This document shows, piece by piece, positions 9,044-19,415 of a DNA stretch of 64,000 bases. The notes under the pieces were generated by a model, which saw nothing but the letters and a program-made list of their open reading frames with translations, searched no databases and was not told the origin of the DNA. Each line of letters starts with the position of its first letter. Position 1 is the first letter of the stretch. The translations under genes were made by a program, and so were the position numbers. Location of the stretch: the NCBI GenBank assembly GCA_017307855.1, contig JAFKGD010000013.1, positions 248,001 to 312,000 of the forward strand, written 5' to 3'. The DNA is from Burkholderiales bacterium (GTDB lineage Bacteria; Pseudomonadota; Gammaproteobacteria; Burkholderiales; Burkholderiaceae_C).

Positions 9044-9514
9044 ATGAACCGTCTCGCGTCCATCCTGCCTCCCGCCCAAGTCCTGGTGAGCCTCGACGCC
9101 ACGAGCAAGAAGCGTGCGTTCGAGGAAGCGGGCCTGCTGTTCGAGAATCTCCACGGCCTGTCGCGTGCCCTCATCACCGACAGCCTGTTCGCGCGCGAGC
9201 GCCTGGGTTCGACAGGCCTGGGGCATGGCGTGGCCATTCCGCACGGTCGCATCAAGGGCCTCAAGGCGCCTATGGCTGCCGTGTTCCAGCTGGCGCAGCC
9301 CATCGGTTTCGATGCGCCGGACGAACAGCCCGTGGTGCTGCTGATCTTCCTGCTGGTGCCCGAAGCCGCCACGCAGAAGCACCTGGAAATCCTCTCCGAA
9401 ATCGCCGAACTGCTCAGCGATGCCGGCCTGCGCGAGAAGATCAAGACCAGCGGCGATGCCGCCGAGCTCCATGGCCTGATCGCCACCTGGCAGTCGGCCC
9501 AGCCGGTGCAGTGA
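9044..9514 (+). CDS. ptsN: PTS IIA-like nitrogen-regulatory protein PtsN (EIIA-Ntr)
   Basis: 156 aa. EIIA-Ntr is the terminal phospho-acceptor of the nitrogen phosphotransferase chain (PtsP-NPr-PtsN), which signals to potassium transport and other targets. The phosphorylated histidine is His67 in GHGVAIPHGRI. The rest fits the PTS EIIA type-2 fold (FLLVPEAATQKHLEILSEIAELLSD). It is followed after 34 bases by hprK, the usual betaproteobacterial arrangement. Confidence 0.93.
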   Translation: MNRLASILPPAQVLVSLDATSKKRAFEEAGLLFENLHGLSRALITDSLFARERLGSTGLGHGVAIPHGRIKGLKAPMAAVFQLAQPIGFDAPDEQPVVLLIFLLVPEAATQKHLEILSEIAELLSDAGLREKIKTSGDAAELHGLIATWQSAQPVQ

Positions 9515-9548
9515 TTCGTTGGCCGCCACGGCGGCCGGTTGAACGCGC

Positions 9549-10499
9549 ATGAAACCCACCGCCATCAGCGCCGACCGTCTCTTCGAGGAATTCCGCGCAT
9601 CGCTGCGCTGGGAATGGGTCGCGGGGCTGGGCGCCTCGGAGCGGCGCTTCGACGATGTGGCCATCCGCGAGGCGCGCTCCAGCGCCGATCTGGTTGGCTA
9701 CCTCAACTACATCCATCCCTACCGCGTTCAGGTGCTGGGCCGGCGCGAGGTGAGCTATCTCTCCAACGGCTCGCCGGAGGACTGCGCCCGGCGCATCTCG
9801 CGCATCGTGACGCTGGAGCCACCGGTGATCATCCTGGCGGATGGACAGGTGGCCCCCGACGCGCTGGTGTCGATGTGCGAGCGCGCGCAGATCCCGATGT
9901 TCGCCACGCACGAGTCGTCGGCCTTCGTGATCGACCTGCTGCGCGCCTACCTCTCCAAGCACTTTGCCGAGCGCACGACGATGCACGGCGTGTTCATGGA
10001 CATCCTGGGCCTCGGTGTGATGATCACGGGCGAGTCGGGCCTGGGCAAGAGCGAACTGGGGCTGGAGCTGATCTCACGCGGCAACGGCCTGGTGGCCGAC
10101 GACGCGGTCGACCTCTACCGCATCAACCAGACCACGCTGGAAGGGCGTTGCCCCGAACTCCTGCAGAACCTGCTGGAAGTGCGCGGCATCGGCCTGCTGG
10201 ACATCCGCGCGATCTTCGGCGAGACGGCGGTGCGGCGGAAGATGCGCCTGAAGCTCATCGTGCACCTGGTGCGCAAGGAAACCATGGAGCGCGAATACGA
10301 GCGCATGCCCACCGAACCGCTCACCCAGGACGTGCTGGGCATCGCCGTGCGCAAAGTGATCATCCAGGTGGTGGCCGGGCGCAACATCGCCGTGCTGGTG
10401 GAGGCGGCGGTGCGCAACACCATCCTCCAGCTGCGCGGAATCGACACCTACAAGGAATTCGTCGAGCGCCACCGGCGCGCGATGGCCTCGGGGGGATGA
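9549..10499 (+). CDS. hprK: HPr kinase/phosphorylase
   Basis: 316 aa. HprK phosphorylates or dephosphorylates a serine of HPr-like proteins. In Gram-negatives without sugar PTS it is thought to tune the PtsN branch. His146 ([12 protein letters not shown]) precedes the P-loop GESGLGKS at 161-168, the acidic VADDAVDL follows, and the family signature [17 protein letters not shown] is intact. The start is 34 bases after ptsN. The gene ends four bases before the converging fur gene. Confidence 0.95.
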   Translation: MKPTAISADRLFEEFRASLRWEWVAGLGASERRFDDVAIREARSSADLVGYLNYIHPYRVQVLGRREVSYLSNGSPEDCARRISRIVTLEPPVIILADGQVAPDALVSMCERAQIPMFATHESSAFVIDLLRAYLSKHFAERTTMHGVFMDILGLGVMITGESGLGKSELGLELISRGNGLVADDAVDLYRINQTTLEGRCPELLQNLLEVRGIGLLDIRAIFGETAVRRKMRLKLIVHLVRKETMEREYERMPTEPLTQDVLGIAVRKVIIQVVAGRNIAVLVEAAVRNTILQLRGIDTYKEFVERHRRAMASGG

Positions 10500-10503
10500 C
10501 CGC

Positions 10504-10923
10504 CTACTTGGTCTTCGCGCAGGTGGCGCAGAGGCCGTAGAGCGACATGGCGTGGTCCTGCAGGATCCAGCCCTTGCCCTTGGCCACCGATTGCTGGCGC
10601 TTCTCGATCTCGGCGTCGTAGAACTCTTCCACCCGGCCGCAGGAAGTGCACACCAGGTGGTCATGGTGCTGGCCTTCGTCGAGCTCATAGACGGCCTTGC
10701 CGCTCTCGAAATGGCTGCGGATGAGGATGCCGGCCTGCTCGAACTGCGTGAGGACGCGGTACACGGTGGCCAGGCCGATGTCCGAGCGTTCGTCGAGCAG
10801 CACGCGGAACACGTCTTCGGCCGTCATGTGGCGCTGCGCGCCCTTCTGGAAGATCTCCAGGATCTTCAGGCGCGGCAGGGTGGCCTTGAGGCCCGTGCTC
10901 TTGAGGTCGTCGATGTTGCTCAT
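10504..10923 (-). CDS. fur: Ferric uptake regulator Fur
   Basis: 139 aa winged-helix metal-sensing repressor. The N-terminal DNA-binding domain contains [11 protein letters not shown] and [18 protein letters not shown]. The metal-binding region has His86, His87 and His89 (HHDH), with Cys92/Cys95 and Cys132/Cys135 pairs that probably hold structural zinc. It is divergent from bamE with a shared 101-base spacer; I do not see a clear 19-bp Fur box there. Confidence 0.95.
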   Translation of the reverse strand: MSNIDDLKSTGLKATLPRLKILEIFQKGAQRHMTAEDVFRVLLDERSDIGLATVYRVLTQFEQAGILIRSHFESGKAVYELDEGQHHDHLVCTSCGRVEEFYDAEIEKRQQSVAKGKGWILQDHAMSLYGLCATCAKTK

Positions 10924-11024
10924 GGGTGGTCGTCCGGAATGGGCAGGCCCCTGGCGCCGGCGGCCGGCCGCTGGGCGGGACCGGGCCGCTACAATGAGTC
11001 GATCATATCGCTACCCATCTGCCC
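10924..11024. promoter_or_regulatory. Divergent fur/bamE promoter region
   Basis: 101 bases between two divergent starts. TACAAT at 10990-10995 is a good -10 for bamE, placed 30 bases before its ATG; no -35 matches well. On the minus strand TATGAT lies nearby and may serve fur. Confidence 0.4.
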
Positions 11025-11582
11025 ATGTCAGCCTTCTCCCTCCGTCGTGCCCTGAGCGGTCTGGCCGTGGTGGCCCTTGCGGGTCTCGCGGGTTGTGGCG
11101 GCCTGCGCAACGCATCCACCAGCGTGGCGAGCATCGTGACGCCGTACAAGGCTGAAGTGGTGCAGGGCAACTTCGTCTCGAAAGAGCAGGTGGCCTACCT
11201 GCAGCCCGGTGCCACGCGCCAGCAGGTGCGCGACGTGCTGGGCACGCCGCTGCTCTCCAGTGCGTTCCATGCCGATCGCTGGGACTACGTCTTCACGATC
11301 CGCCGTCAGGGTGTCGAGCCCCAGTCGCGCCGCCTCACCGTGTTCTTCAAGGGTGACGTGCTCGACCGTTTCGAGGGCGACGAAATGCCCAGCGAGGCCG
11401 AGTTCGTCGCCTCGCTCGATTCGCGTCGCAAGAACGTGAAGGTGCCGGTGCTCGAGGCTACGGAAGAGCAATTGCAGAAGAGCGCGCGCCCCGCGGCCCA
11501 GCAGGCTGCCGAGACGGCCACCACGCCGACTGCGGCCCCCGCGTCCACCAGCTATCCGCCGCTCGAGTCGTCGCGCCGCTAA
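11025..11582 (+). CDS. bamE: Outer membrane assembly lipoprotein BamE
   Basis: 185 aa. BamE is a lipoprotein of the BAM complex that inserts beta-barrel proteins into the outer membrane. A signal peptide ends in the lipobox LAGC with lipidated Cys24. The SmpA/OmlA domain follows: [25 protein letters not shown] and [16 protein letters not shown]. Compared with E. coli it has an extra alanine/proline-rich C-terminal tail from about residue 150. It heads the bamE-dapB-exbB-exbD run. Confidence 0.92.
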   Translation: MSAFSLRRALSGLAVVALAGLAGCGGLRNASTSVASIVTPYKAEVVQGNFVSKEQVAYLQPGATRQQVRDVLGTPLLSSAFHADRWDYVFTIRRQGVEPQSRRLTVFFKGDVLDRFEGDEMPSEAEFVASLDSRRKNVKVPVLEATEEQLQKSARPAAQQAAETATTPTAAPASTSYPPLESSRR

Positions 11583-11638
11583 AGCGCCTGCGGCTACGGC
11601 GGCGTCCGTCGTTCCTTTCCCTGAATTTCCGTCCGCCC

Positions 11639-12460
11639 GTGCCTGAATCCAGTTCCAATCCACAGCGCGTCGCAATCGCCGGCGCTTCCGGCCGCATGGG
11701 CCGCATGCTCGTCGAGGCCGTGCGCGCCAGTGGCGATTGCGTGATCGCCGGCGCGCTCGACGTGCCCGCCAGTCCGGCCATCGGCTCCGATGCCACGGCC
11801 TTCCTCGGACACGCCAGCGGCGTGCCGGTGACGGCCGACCTCGCGGAAGGCCTGAAGAACGCGCAGGTGCTGATCGACTTCACGCGTCCCGAAGGGACGA
11901 TGGCCCATCTGGCCGTCTGCCGCAAGCTCGGCGTCGGCCTGGTGATCGGCACCACGGGGTTCACCGAGGCGCAGAAGGCCGAGATCGCCGCTGCCTCCCG
12001 GGACATCGCCATCGTCATGGCGCCCAACATGAGCGTGGGCGTGAACGTCACGCTCAAGCTGCTCGACATGGCGGCGCGGGCACTGTCCACCGGCTACGAC
12101 ATCGAGGTGATCGAGGCCCACCACCGCCACAAGGTGGACGCGCCCTCGGGCACCGCGCTGCGCATGGGCGAGGTGCTGGCCGAGGCGCTGGGCCGCGATC
12201 TGAAGGACTGCGCCGTCTATGCCCGCGAAGGCGTGACGGGCGAGCGCGATCCGTCCACCATCGGGTTCTCCGCCATCCGTGGTGGCGACATCGTGGGTGA
12301 CCATACGGTGCTGTTCGCCGGTACTGGCGAGCGCATCGAGATCACGCACAAATCGTCCAGCCGCGTCAACTACGCCCAGGGCAGCCTGCGTGCGGCGCGC
12401 TTCCTGGCGGGCCGCAAGAGCGGCCTGTTCGACATGTTCGACGTGCTCGGCCTGCGCTGA
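11639..12460 (+). CDS. dapB: 4-hydroxy-tetrahydrodipicolinate reductase
   Basis: 273 aa. It performs the NAD(P)H-dependent second step of the diaminopimelate/lysine branch. The Rossmann motif is GASGRMG at residues 15-21, substrate-binding residues sit in [15 protein letters not shown] with the catalytic histidine and lysine, and the C-terminal FYAR-like region is [15 protein letters not shown] at 11639 is the likely start. It lies 56 bases after bamE and just before exbB. Confidence 0.95.
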   Translation: MPESSSNPQRVAIAGASGRMGRMLVEAVRASGDCVIAGALDVPASPAIGSDATAFLGHASGVPVTADLAEGLKNAQVLIDFTRPEGTMAHLAVCRKLGVGLVIGTTGFTEAQKAEIAAASRDIAIVMAPNMSVGVNVTLKLLDMAARALSTGYDIEVIEAHHRHKVDAPSGTALRMGEVLAEALGRDLKDCAVYAREGVTGERDPSTIGFSAIRGGDIVGDHTVLFAGTGERIEITHKSSSRVNYAQGSLRAARFLAGRKSGLFDMFDVLGLR

Positions 12461-12465
12461 GCCGC

Positions 12466-13122
12466 TTGCACGACGCCAGCACCGTGAGCCTGCTGGATCT
12501 TCTGACCCAGACCGACTCTGTCGGGCGCGCTGTCGCGCTGCTGCTGCTGGCCATGTCGGTGGCGAGCTGGGTGGTGATCGCCTGGAAGGCCTGGCTGCTG
12601 CGCCGGGCCCACGCTTCGCTGCCGCGCGCGCTGGCGGCCTTCTGGCAATCCCCTTCGATGGATGACGCGACGGCGCGGGTTGCGCCATTCGACACGGCGG
12701 GCCTTGTGCTGCCACTGGTGGCCGCGACATCGACGCCTGAGGCCGGCACGCTGGCCGGTGGCGGCCGGCGCTCTGCCCAGCTTACGCGCCTGCTGCGCGA
12801 CGCGCTGCACGCCGTGTTGCGTCGCCTGCGCTTCGGGCAGGTACTGCTGGCCACCATCGGCTCCACGGCGCCTTTCGTGGGTCTGCTGGGTACCGTATGG
12901 GGCATCCACCATGCGCTCGTGGGCATCGCTGAAGCCGGCCAGATCACCATCGACCAGGTGGCGGGCCCCGTGGGCGAGGCATTGATCATGACCGCCGCCG
13001 GCCTGGCCGTAGCCATCCCGGCCGTGCTCGCCTACAACGCGTTCGGGCGCATCGTCTCGGCCATCGAGGCCGACCTCGAGGGTTTCGCGCTCGACCTGCG
13101 CGAACTGCTCGCGCACGACTGA
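12466..13122 (+). CDS. MotA/TolQ/ExbB proton channel family protein
   Basis: 218 aa with three membrane segments (about residues 20-42, 125-150 and 170-195). The channel signature is TIGSTAPFVGLLGTVWGIHHAL. Such proteins pair with ExbD/TolR to harvest the proton gradient for TonB- or TolA-type systems. The start is TTG at 12466, five bases after dapB; GTG at 12484 is an alternative. No tonB or tolA is next to it, so ExbB and TolQ roles cannot be separated. Confidence 0.85.
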   Translation: MHDASTVSLLDLLTQTDSVGRAVALLLLAMSVASWVVIAWKAWLLRRAHASLPRALAAFWQSPSMDDATARVAPFDTAGLVLPLVAATSTPEAGTLAGGGRRSAQLTRLLRDALHAVLRRLRFGQVLLATIGSTAPFVGLLGTVWGIHHALVGIAEAGQITIDQVAGPVGEALIMTAAGLAVAIPAVLAYNAFGRIVSAIEADLEGFALDLRELLAHD

Positions 13123-13129
13123 GGCCGCC

Positions 13130-13582
13130 ATGCCGTTCGGCCGCCTCGACTCGTCCGCGTCGCCCCACGCCCCGATGAGCGACATCAACGTCACGCCGCT
13201 GGTGGACGTGATGCTGGTGCTGCTGGTGATCTTCATCATCACGGCGCCGCTGATGGCCGGAGCGCTCAGGCTCGACCTGCCACGCGCCGAGGGCACGCAG
13301 CCCGCGGCCGCCGCGCCGGCCGCCGTGCAACTGGCGATCGACGCCGAAGGCCACATCCTGCTCGACGGCCAGCCGGTGAACGACGACGCGGCGTTGTCGG
13401 CACGCCTCGCCCAGGTGGCCGCACGCAGTCCGGACACCGAACTCCAGTTGAGTGCCGACGCGCGTCTGCCCTATGGCCGCGCGATTGCGATCATCGGGCT
13501 GGCGCAGCAGGCGGGGCTCTCGCGCATCGGCTTCGTCGCCGAAGCCGTGCCACGCGCGGCGGACCCGGCCCGGCGTCGCTGA
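13130..13582 (+). CDS. ExbD/TolR family biopolymer transport protein
   Basis: 150 aa. One N-terminal membrane helix (VDVMLVLLVIFIITAPLM) carries the essential Asp in INVTPLVDVMLVLL, and a periplasmic domain follows. It is the partner of the preceding ExbB/TolQ-like channel, seven bases downstream, so the two are surely cotranscribed. Confidence 0.9.
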   Translation: MPFGRLDSSASPHAPMSDINVTPLVDVMLVLLVIFIITAPLMAGALRLDLPRAEGTQPAAAAPAAVQLAIDAEGHILLDGQPVNDDAALSARLAQVAARSPDTELQLSADARLPYGRAIAIIGLAQQAGLSRIGFVAEAVPRAADPARRR

Positions 13583-13669
13583 GGCGGCAGGCGCGCGCCG
13601 GGCGGGGGTGCGCACTAGAATCGCAGGGTCTCTCGCGCCACGGGCGCGCTCCCCCGTTCCCCGCCTTCC

Positions 13670-16339
13670 ATGCAAGACAAATACACCCCCGCCGAGGTCG
13701 AGCAGGCCGCGCAATCCCAGTGGGCCGCGCGCGACGCCTACCGCGTCACCGAGGACGCTTCGCGCCCGAAGTACTACGCCTGCTCCATGCTGCCCTATCC
13801 CAGCGGCAAGCTGCACATGGGCCACGTGCGCAACTACACCATCAACGACATGCTGGCGCGCCACCTGCGCATGAAGGGCTTCAACGTCCTCATGCCCATG
13901 GGCTGGGACGCGTTCGGCCTGCCGGCGGAGAACGCGGCGCTCAAGAACGGCGTGCCGCCCGCGCAGTGGACCTACGACAACATCGCCTACATGAAGAAGC
14001 AGATGCAGGCGATGGGGCTGGCCATCGACTGGTCGCGCGAGGTCGCCACCTGCGATCCCGGCTACTACAAATGGAACCAGTGGCTGTTCCTCAAGATGCT
14101 CGAGAAGGGCATCGCCTACCGCAAGACCCAGGTCGTCAACTGGGATCCGGTGGACCAGACCGTGCTGGCCAACGAGCAGGTGATCGACGGCCGGGGCTGG
14201 CGCACTGGCGCACTGGTGGAAAAGCGCGAGATCCCGGGCTACTACCTCAAGATCACCGACTACGCCGAAGAACTGCTCGACCACGTGCAGAACAAGCTGC
14301 CGGGCTGGCCCGAAAAGGTGCGGCTGATGCAGGAGAACTGGATCGGCAAGTCCAGCGGCGTGCGCTTCGCCTTCACGCACGACATCCGCGACGCCAGCGG
14401 TGCGCTGATCGGCGATGGCCGCATGTACGTGTTCACCACGCGTGCAGACACCATCATGGGCGTGACCTTCTGTGCTGTGGCCCCCGAGCATCCGCTGGCC
14501 GCGCATGCCGCCGCCACCGACCCCAGGCTCGCCGCCTTCATCGAGGAATGCAAGAAGGGCGGCACCACCGAGGCCGAGCTCGCGCTCAGGGAAAAGGAGG
14601 GCCTGCCCACGGGCCTGACCGTGACCCACCCGGTCACGGGCGACGCCATCCCGGTGTGGGTGGGCAACTACGTCCTCATGAGCTATGGCGACGGCGCCGT
14701 CATGGGCGTGCCGGCGCACGATGAACGCGACTTCGCCTTCGCGCGCAAGTACGGCCTGGAGATCCGCCAGGTGGTGCTGGTCGACGGCGAAGAGTACGAC
14801 TACGACCGCTGGCAGGACTGGTACGGCGACAAGCAGCGCGGCGTCACCATCAACTCCGACATCTTCAGCGGCATGAAATACCAGGAAGCCGTGGACGCCG
14901 TGGCGCACGCGCTGGATGCCAAGGGCCTGGGCGAGAAGAAGACCACCTGGCGCCTGCGCGACTGGGGGGTCTCGCGCCAGCGCTACTGGGGCACGCCGAT
15001 TCCCATCATCCATTGCCCCGAACACGGCGCGGTGCCCGTGCCCGAGAAGGACCTGCCCGTGGTGCTGCCGCAGGACTGCGTGCCCGACGGCAGCGGCAAC
15101 CCACTCAACAAGCGCGAAGACTTCCTGGCCTGCACCTGCCCGGTGTGCGGCAAGCCCTCGCGCCGAGAGACCGACACGATGGACACCTTCGTGGATTCGT
15201 CGTGGTACTTCATGCGCTATTGCGACCCGAAGAACGGCGACGCCATGGTGGCCGACGGCGCGCGCTACTGGATGCCGATGGACCAGTACATCGGCGGTGT
15301 CGAACACGCCATCCTGCACCTGCTGTATGCGCGCTTCTGGACCAAGGTCATGCGCGACCTGGGCCTGGTCGCCATCGACGAGCCGTTCACGAAGCTGCTG
15401 ACGCAAGGCATGGTGCTCAACCACATCTACAGCCGGCGCACCGACAAGGGCGGCAAGGAATATTTCTGGCCGCACGACGTCGAGCACGTGACCGACGACG
15501 CCGGCAAAGTGACCGGCGCACGCCTGAAGAACGCGGTCGAGAGCGGCGGCGTCACCTTGCCCGTCGGCACGGCGATCGACTACGAGGGTGTGGGCACGAT
15601 GTCCAAGTCCAAGAACAACGGCGTCGATCCGCAGGACCTGATCGAGAAGTTCGGTGCCGATACCGCGCGCCTCTACACCATGTTCACCGCGCCGCCCGAG
15701 GCCACGCTGGAATGGAACGACGCGGCCGTCGAAGGCAGCTACCGCTTCCTGCGGCGCGTGTGGGCCTTCGGCGCGAAGAACGCAGTCGCGCTCAAGGCGG
15801 GCGTTGCCGCGCCTGTCGACGCCGCGGCGTTGTCCGCGGCCGCCAAGACCATGCGCCGCGACATCCACACCGTGCTGCGCCAGGCCAACTACGACTACGA
15901 GCGCATGCAATACAACACGGTCGTCTCGGCCGTGATGAAGATGCTCAACACGCTGGAGGACGCCAAGGTTTCAGACACGCCGGCCGATGCGGCCGCGCTG
16001 GCCGAGGGCTTCTCCATCCTGCTGCGCGTGCTGTACCCGGTGTGCCCGCACATTGCCCAGACGCTCTGGAATGAGCTGGGTGCCACGGCTTCGGTGGGCG
16101 AACTGCTCGACACCGCCTGGCCGGAAGTGGACGAGGCCGCTCTGGTGCAGGACGAGATCGAGCTCATGCTGCAGGTGAGCGGCAAGCTGCGCGGCGCCAT
16201 CCGCGTGCCGGCCGGTGCCGACAAGACCGCCATCGAGGCCGCCGCGCTGGCCAGCGAGGACTTCCAGAAGTTCGCGGCCGGCGCCGCGCCCAAGAAGATC
16301 ATCGTGGTGCCGGGGCGCCTGGTGAACGTGGTGATCTGA
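13670..16339 (+). CDS. leuS: Leucyl-tRNA synthetase
   Basis: 889 aa class I aminoacyl-tRNA synthetase that charges tRNA-Leu. The HMGH form of the HIGH motif is at residues 49-52, the KMSKS loop MSKSK begins at 644, and the editing insert ([21 protein letters not shown]) is present. A Cys cluster in CTCPVCGK suggests the zinc-binding module. Length is normal. TAGAAT at 13616-13621 may be a -10 box. lptE follows after one base. Confidence 0.97.
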   Translation: MQDKYTPAEVEQAAQSQWAARDAYRVTEDASRPKYYACSMLPYPSGKLHMGHVRNYTINDMLARHLRMKGFNVLMPMGWDAFGLPAENAALKNGVPPAQWTYDNIAYMKKQMQAMGLAIDWSREVATCDPGYYKWNQWLFLKMLEKGIAYRKTQVVNWDPVDQTVLANEQVIDGRGWRTGALVEKREIPGYYLKITDYAEELLDHVQNKLPGWPEKVRLMQENWIGKSSGVRFAFTHDIRDASGALIGDGRMYVFTTRADTIMGVTFCAVAPEHPLAAHAAATDPRLAAFIEECKKGGTTEAELALREKEGLPTGLTVTHPVTGDAIPVWVGNYVLMSYGDGAVMGVPAHDERDFAFARKYGLEIRQVVLVDGEEYDYDRWQDWYGDKQRGVTINSDIFSGMKYQEAVDAVAHALDAKGLGEKKTTWRLRDWGVSRQRYWGTPIPIIHCPEHGAVPVPEKDLPVVLPQDCVPDGSGNPLNKREDFLACTCPVCGKPSRRETDTMDTFVDSSWYFMRYCDPKNGDAMVADGARYWMPMDQYIGGVEHAILHLLYARFWTKVMRDLGLVAIDEPFTKLLTQGMVLNHIYSRRTDKGGKEYFWPHDVEHVTDDAGKVTGARLKNAVESGGVTLPVGTAIDYEGVGTMSKSKNNGVDPQDLIEKFGADTARLYTMFTAPPEATLEWNDAAVEGSYRFLRRVWAFGAKNAVALKAGVAAPVDAAALSAAAKTMRRDIHTVLRQANYDYERMQYNTVVSAVMKMLNTLEDAKVSDTPADAAALAEGFSILLRVLYPVCPHIAQTLWNELGATASVGELLDTAWPEVDEAALVQDEIELMLQVSGKLRGAIRVPAGADKTAIEAAALASEDFQKFAAGAAPKKIIVVPGRLVNVVI

Positions 16340-16340
16340 C

Positions 16341-16847
16341 ATGACGCGCCGCCGCCTCGTCCTCGCCTCGGCCAGCGCCCTGGGTGCAGCCCTGCTCGCC
16401 GGCTGCGGCTTCGAACTGCGCCGTGCGCCCGAGTTGCCGTTTTCCACGGTCCATCTCAACGGCGACGTGCGCTCGCCCCTGCTGATCGAGCTGCGTCGTG
16501 CGATCGCCAGCATCGGCAACGTGCGCGTGGTCGATCCGGCCGATGCCGCGACCGCGCAGGTCATCCTCGACGTGCTGCAGAACCAGCGCGAGCGCGTGGT
16601 GGTGGGCGTGGGCACGGCTGGCCAGGTGCGCGAATTCCAGCTGCGCGTGCGCTTCCGCTTCCGCCTGCGCAGCCGTACCGGCGAAGAGCTGATCGGCCCT
16701 ACCGAGCTGCTGCAACAGCGCGACATCAGCTACAGCGAATCCGCGGCGCTGGCCAAGGAAGCCGAAGAGCAGTTGCTCTACCGCGACATGCAGAGCGACG
16801 TCGTGCAGCAGACGCTGCGCCGCCTCGCGGCCGTCAAGTCGATCTGA
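16341..16847 (+). CDS. lptE: LPS-assembly lipoprotein LptE
   Basis: 168 aa. LptE plugs the LptD barrel and helps place LPS on the cell surface. It has an arginine-rich signal peptide and a lipobox LLAGC with Cys22. The body has the LptE pattern (CGFELRRAPELPFSTVHLNG, then REFQLRVRFRFRLRSRTGE, and a C-terminal AKEAEEQLLYRDMQSDVVQQTLRRL). It starts one base after leuS and precedes holA, the common leuS-lptE-holA order. Confidence 0.92.
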   Translation: MTRRRLVLASASALGAALLAGCGFELRRAPELPFSTVHLNGDVRSPLLIELRRAIASIGNVRVVDPADAATAQVILDVLQNQRERVVVGVGTAGQVREFQLRVRFRFRLRSRTGEELIGPTELLQQRDISYSESAALAKEAEEQLLYRDMQSDVVQQTLRRLAAVKSI

Positions 16848-16854
16848 TTCGCGC

Positions 16855-17922
16855 ATGCAACTGGCCGCCGCCCAGCTCGCCGCCCACCTGCAGAAGGGCC
16901 TGCGCCCGCTGTACACGCTGCATGGCGACGAGCCGCTGCTGGTGCAGGAGGCGGCCGATGCCATCCGCGCCGCCGCGCGCGCCCAGGGTTACACCGAGCG
17001 CACCTCGCACACCGTGGCCGGTGCGCATTTCGACTGGAGCGAGGTGCTGGCAGCCGGCGGCTCGCTGAGTCTGTTCGCCGACAAGCAGATCGTCGAAGTG
17101 CGCATTCCGTCGGGCAAACCCGGCAAGGACGGCAGTGCCGCGCTTCAGCAACTGGCCGAGGGGGCCGCTGGCAACGACAGCACGCTCACGCTGGTGATGC
17201 TGCCGCGGCTGGACAAGCAGACGCGCACGGGCGCATGGTTCACGGCGCTGGAAAACGCGGGCGTGTCGGTGCAGCTCGACCCGGTGGACCGCGCCGCGCT
17301 GCCGCAGTGGATCGCGCAGCGGCTGCAGCGACAGAACCAGCGCGTGCGCGCCGGCGACGAAGGCCAGCGCACGCTGCAGTTCTTCGCCGACCGCGTGGAG
17401 GGCAACCTGCTGGCCGCGCATCAGGAAATCCAGAAGCTCGCCCTGCTGCATCCCGAGGGCGAACTGTCGTTCGACCAGGTCGAGTCCGCCGTGCTCAACG
17501 TGGCGCGCTACGACGTCTTCAAGCTCGGCGAAGCCGTGCTGGCCGGACAGGTGGCGCGCGTGCAGCGCATGCTCGACGGCCTGCAGGCCGAGGGCGAGGC
17601 CGAGGTGCTGGTGCACTACACGCTCGCCGAGGACATCCGCGCGCTCAACCGCGTGAAGGACGCGATGGAGGCGGGCCGGCCGTTGCCCATGGCCCTGCGC
17701 GAGCAGCGCGTGTGGGGCCTTCGCGAGCGGCTGTTCGAGCGCGCGCTGCCGCGCCTGTCGCCCACGACGCTGGGCAATCTGCTGCATGCGGCCCACGTGG
17801 TGGACGGCATCGTCAAGGGGCTCAAGGCCCCCGGCTGGCCCGACAACGGCTGGCAGGCCCTGCACCGCCTGGCCATGATGCTGGCGCGCGAATGCGGCCA
17901 GGTGGCGCCGCGCCGCTCCTGA
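16855..17922 (+). CDS. holA: DNA polymerase III subunit delta
   Basis: 355 aa. The delta subunit opens the sliding clamp within the clamp loader. The N-terminus [20 protein letters not shown] is the family's AAA+-like start, and the middle [18 protein letters not shown] is typical of HolA. It is seven bases after lptE. Length is normal. Confidence 0.92.
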   Translation: MQLAAAQLAAHLQKGLRPLYTLHGDEPLLVQEAADAIRAAARAQGYTERTSHTVAGAHFDWSEVLAAGGSLSLFADKQIVEVRIPSGKPGKDGSAALQQLAEGAAGNDSTLTLVMLPRLDKQTRTGAWFTALENAGVSVQLDPVDRAALPQWIAQRLQRQNQRVRAGDEGQRTLQFFADRVEGNLLAAHQEIQKLALLHPEGELSFDQVESAVLNVARYDVFKLGEAVLAGQVARVQRMLDGLQAEGEAEVLVHYTLAEDIRALNRVKDAMEAGRPLPMALREQRVWGLRERLFERALPRLSPTTLGNLLHAAHVVDGIVKGLKAPGWPDNGWQALHRLAMMLARECGQVAPRRS

Positions 17923-17983
17923 CGGCCGGCGCCGCATGCCCCGTGCGCTGCGGGGGCGGTGGCGCGGGCGGATAATCGGGCTC

Positions 17984-19264
17984 ATGAACGCGCTCAACAT
18001 CGCCGAATACATGCAGACCCTGGGCGTGCAGGCACGCGCCGCATCGGCCCGCATGGCCCGCGCCGACGCCGCCACGCGCGCCCGCGCGCTGCGCCGGCTG
18101 GCCGTGCTCCTGCGCGAGGGCACCGACACCCTGCAGGCCGAGAACGCCAAGGACCTGGAGCGCGCCGTCACGGCCGGCCTGTCGGCCCCGATGGTGGACC
18201 GCCTGCGCCTCACACCCAAGGTGCTGGCCACGGTGGCGGAGGGCTGCGACCAGCTCGCCGCCATGCCCGACATCATTGGCGAGACCACCGGCCTGCGCCA
18301 GCAGCCCAGCGGTATCCGCGTTGGGCAGATGCGCGTGCCCCTGGGGGTGTTCGGCATGATCTACGAGAGCCGGCCCAACGTGACCATCGAGGCCGCGAGC
18401 CTGTCGATCAAGAGCGGCAACGCCGCCATCCTGCGCGGCGGCTCGGAAGCCATCGATTCCAACCGCGCGCTGGCGAAGCTGGTGCAGCAGGCGCTGCAGG
18501 ACGCCGGCCTGCCCGAGTCCGCCGTGCAGCTGGTGGGCACCACCGACCGCGAGGCCGTGGGCCACCTCATCGCCATGCCCGAGCATGTGGACGTGGTCAT
18601 ACCGCGCGGCGGCAAGGGGCTGATCGAGCGCATCAGCCGCGAGGCCAAGGTGCCCGTCATCAAGCACCTGGACGGCAACTGCCACGTCTACGTGGACGAC
18701 CCCTGCGACATCGACATGGCCGTGAAGGTGGCCGACAACGCCAAGACGCAGAAATACAGCCCCTGCAACGCCAGCGAGGGCCTGCTGGTGGCGCGCGGCG
18801 TGGCGGCCGAGTTCCTGCCGAAGATCGGCGCCATCTACGCCGCCAAGGGTGTCGAGATGCGCGGCGATGCCGAGGCCCGCGCTCTCCTGGCCGCCGTGCC
18901 GGGTGCCCAGGTGGTGGCCGCCACCGAGCAGGACTGGAGCGAGGAATACCTGGCGCCGATCATCGCGGTGAAGGTGGTGGCGGGCCTCGATGAAGCCATC
19001 GAGCACATCAACCGCTACGGCAGCCACCACACCGACGCCATCCTCACGCGTGACCACATGCACGCTCAGCGCTTCCTGCGGGAAGTCGATTCGGCCAGTG
19101 TGATGGTGAATGCGAGCACCCGCTTCGCTGACGGTTTCGAGTACGGGCTGGGCGCCGAAATCGGTATCTCCACCGACAAATTCCACGCCCGCGGTCCGGT
19201 GGGCATCGAAGGCCTCACCTCGCTCAAGTGGGTGGTGCTGGGCGAGGGCGAAGTACGGACGTGA
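17984..19264 (+). CDS. proA: Gamma-glutamyl phosphate reductase
   Basis: 426 aa. It reduces gamma-glutamyl phosphate to glutamate semialdehyde in proline synthesis. The ALDH-fold catalytic cysteine is Cys261 in [13 protein letters not shown], and [23 protein letters not shown] is a strong signature. I start at 17984; an in-frame ATG 48 bases earlier adds an arginine-rich stretch not expected in ProA. GATAAT lies just upstream as a possible -10. proB is not adjacent. Confidence 0.95.
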   Translation: MNALNIAEYMQTLGVQARAASARMARADAATRARALRRLAVLLREGTDTLQAENAKDLERAVTAGLSAPMVDRLRLTPKVLATVAEGCDQLAAMPDIIGETTGLRQQPSGIRVGQMRVPLGVFGMIYESRPNVTIEAASLSIKSGNAAILRGGSEAIDSNRALAKLVQQALQDAGLPESAVQLVGTTDREAVGHLIAMPEHVDVVIPRGGKGLIERISREAKVPVIKHLDGNCHVYVDDPCDIDMAVKVADNAKTQKYSPCNASEGLLVARGVAAEFLPKIGAIYAAKGVEMRGDAEARALLAAVPGAQVVAATEQDWSEEYLAPIIAVKVVAGLDEAIEHINRYGSHHTDAILTRDHMHAQRFLREVDSASVMVNASTRFADGFEYGLGAEIGISTDKFHARGPVGIEGLTSLKWVVLGEGEVRT

Positions 19265-19415
19265 CCGGCGTCTCGCGCTGACGGCAGGCCGACAGGCGAG
19301 CCGCATTGCTCCCTGTATTCATGGGCGGGGCTTGGAAAGCGGGCGTGGGCCCCCAATTCCCTACAATCCACTGCGGCATTCCCCGCAGCCCGCTCCTGCC
19401 CTGCAAGGCCCTTCC

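Noticed and set aside
12986..15910. A 974-codon minus-strand open frame opposite leuS
   Set aside because: Shadow frame caused by GC-rich codon use; the translated sequence is His/Arg/Gly/Val-rich without domains, and leuS on the plus strand is certain.
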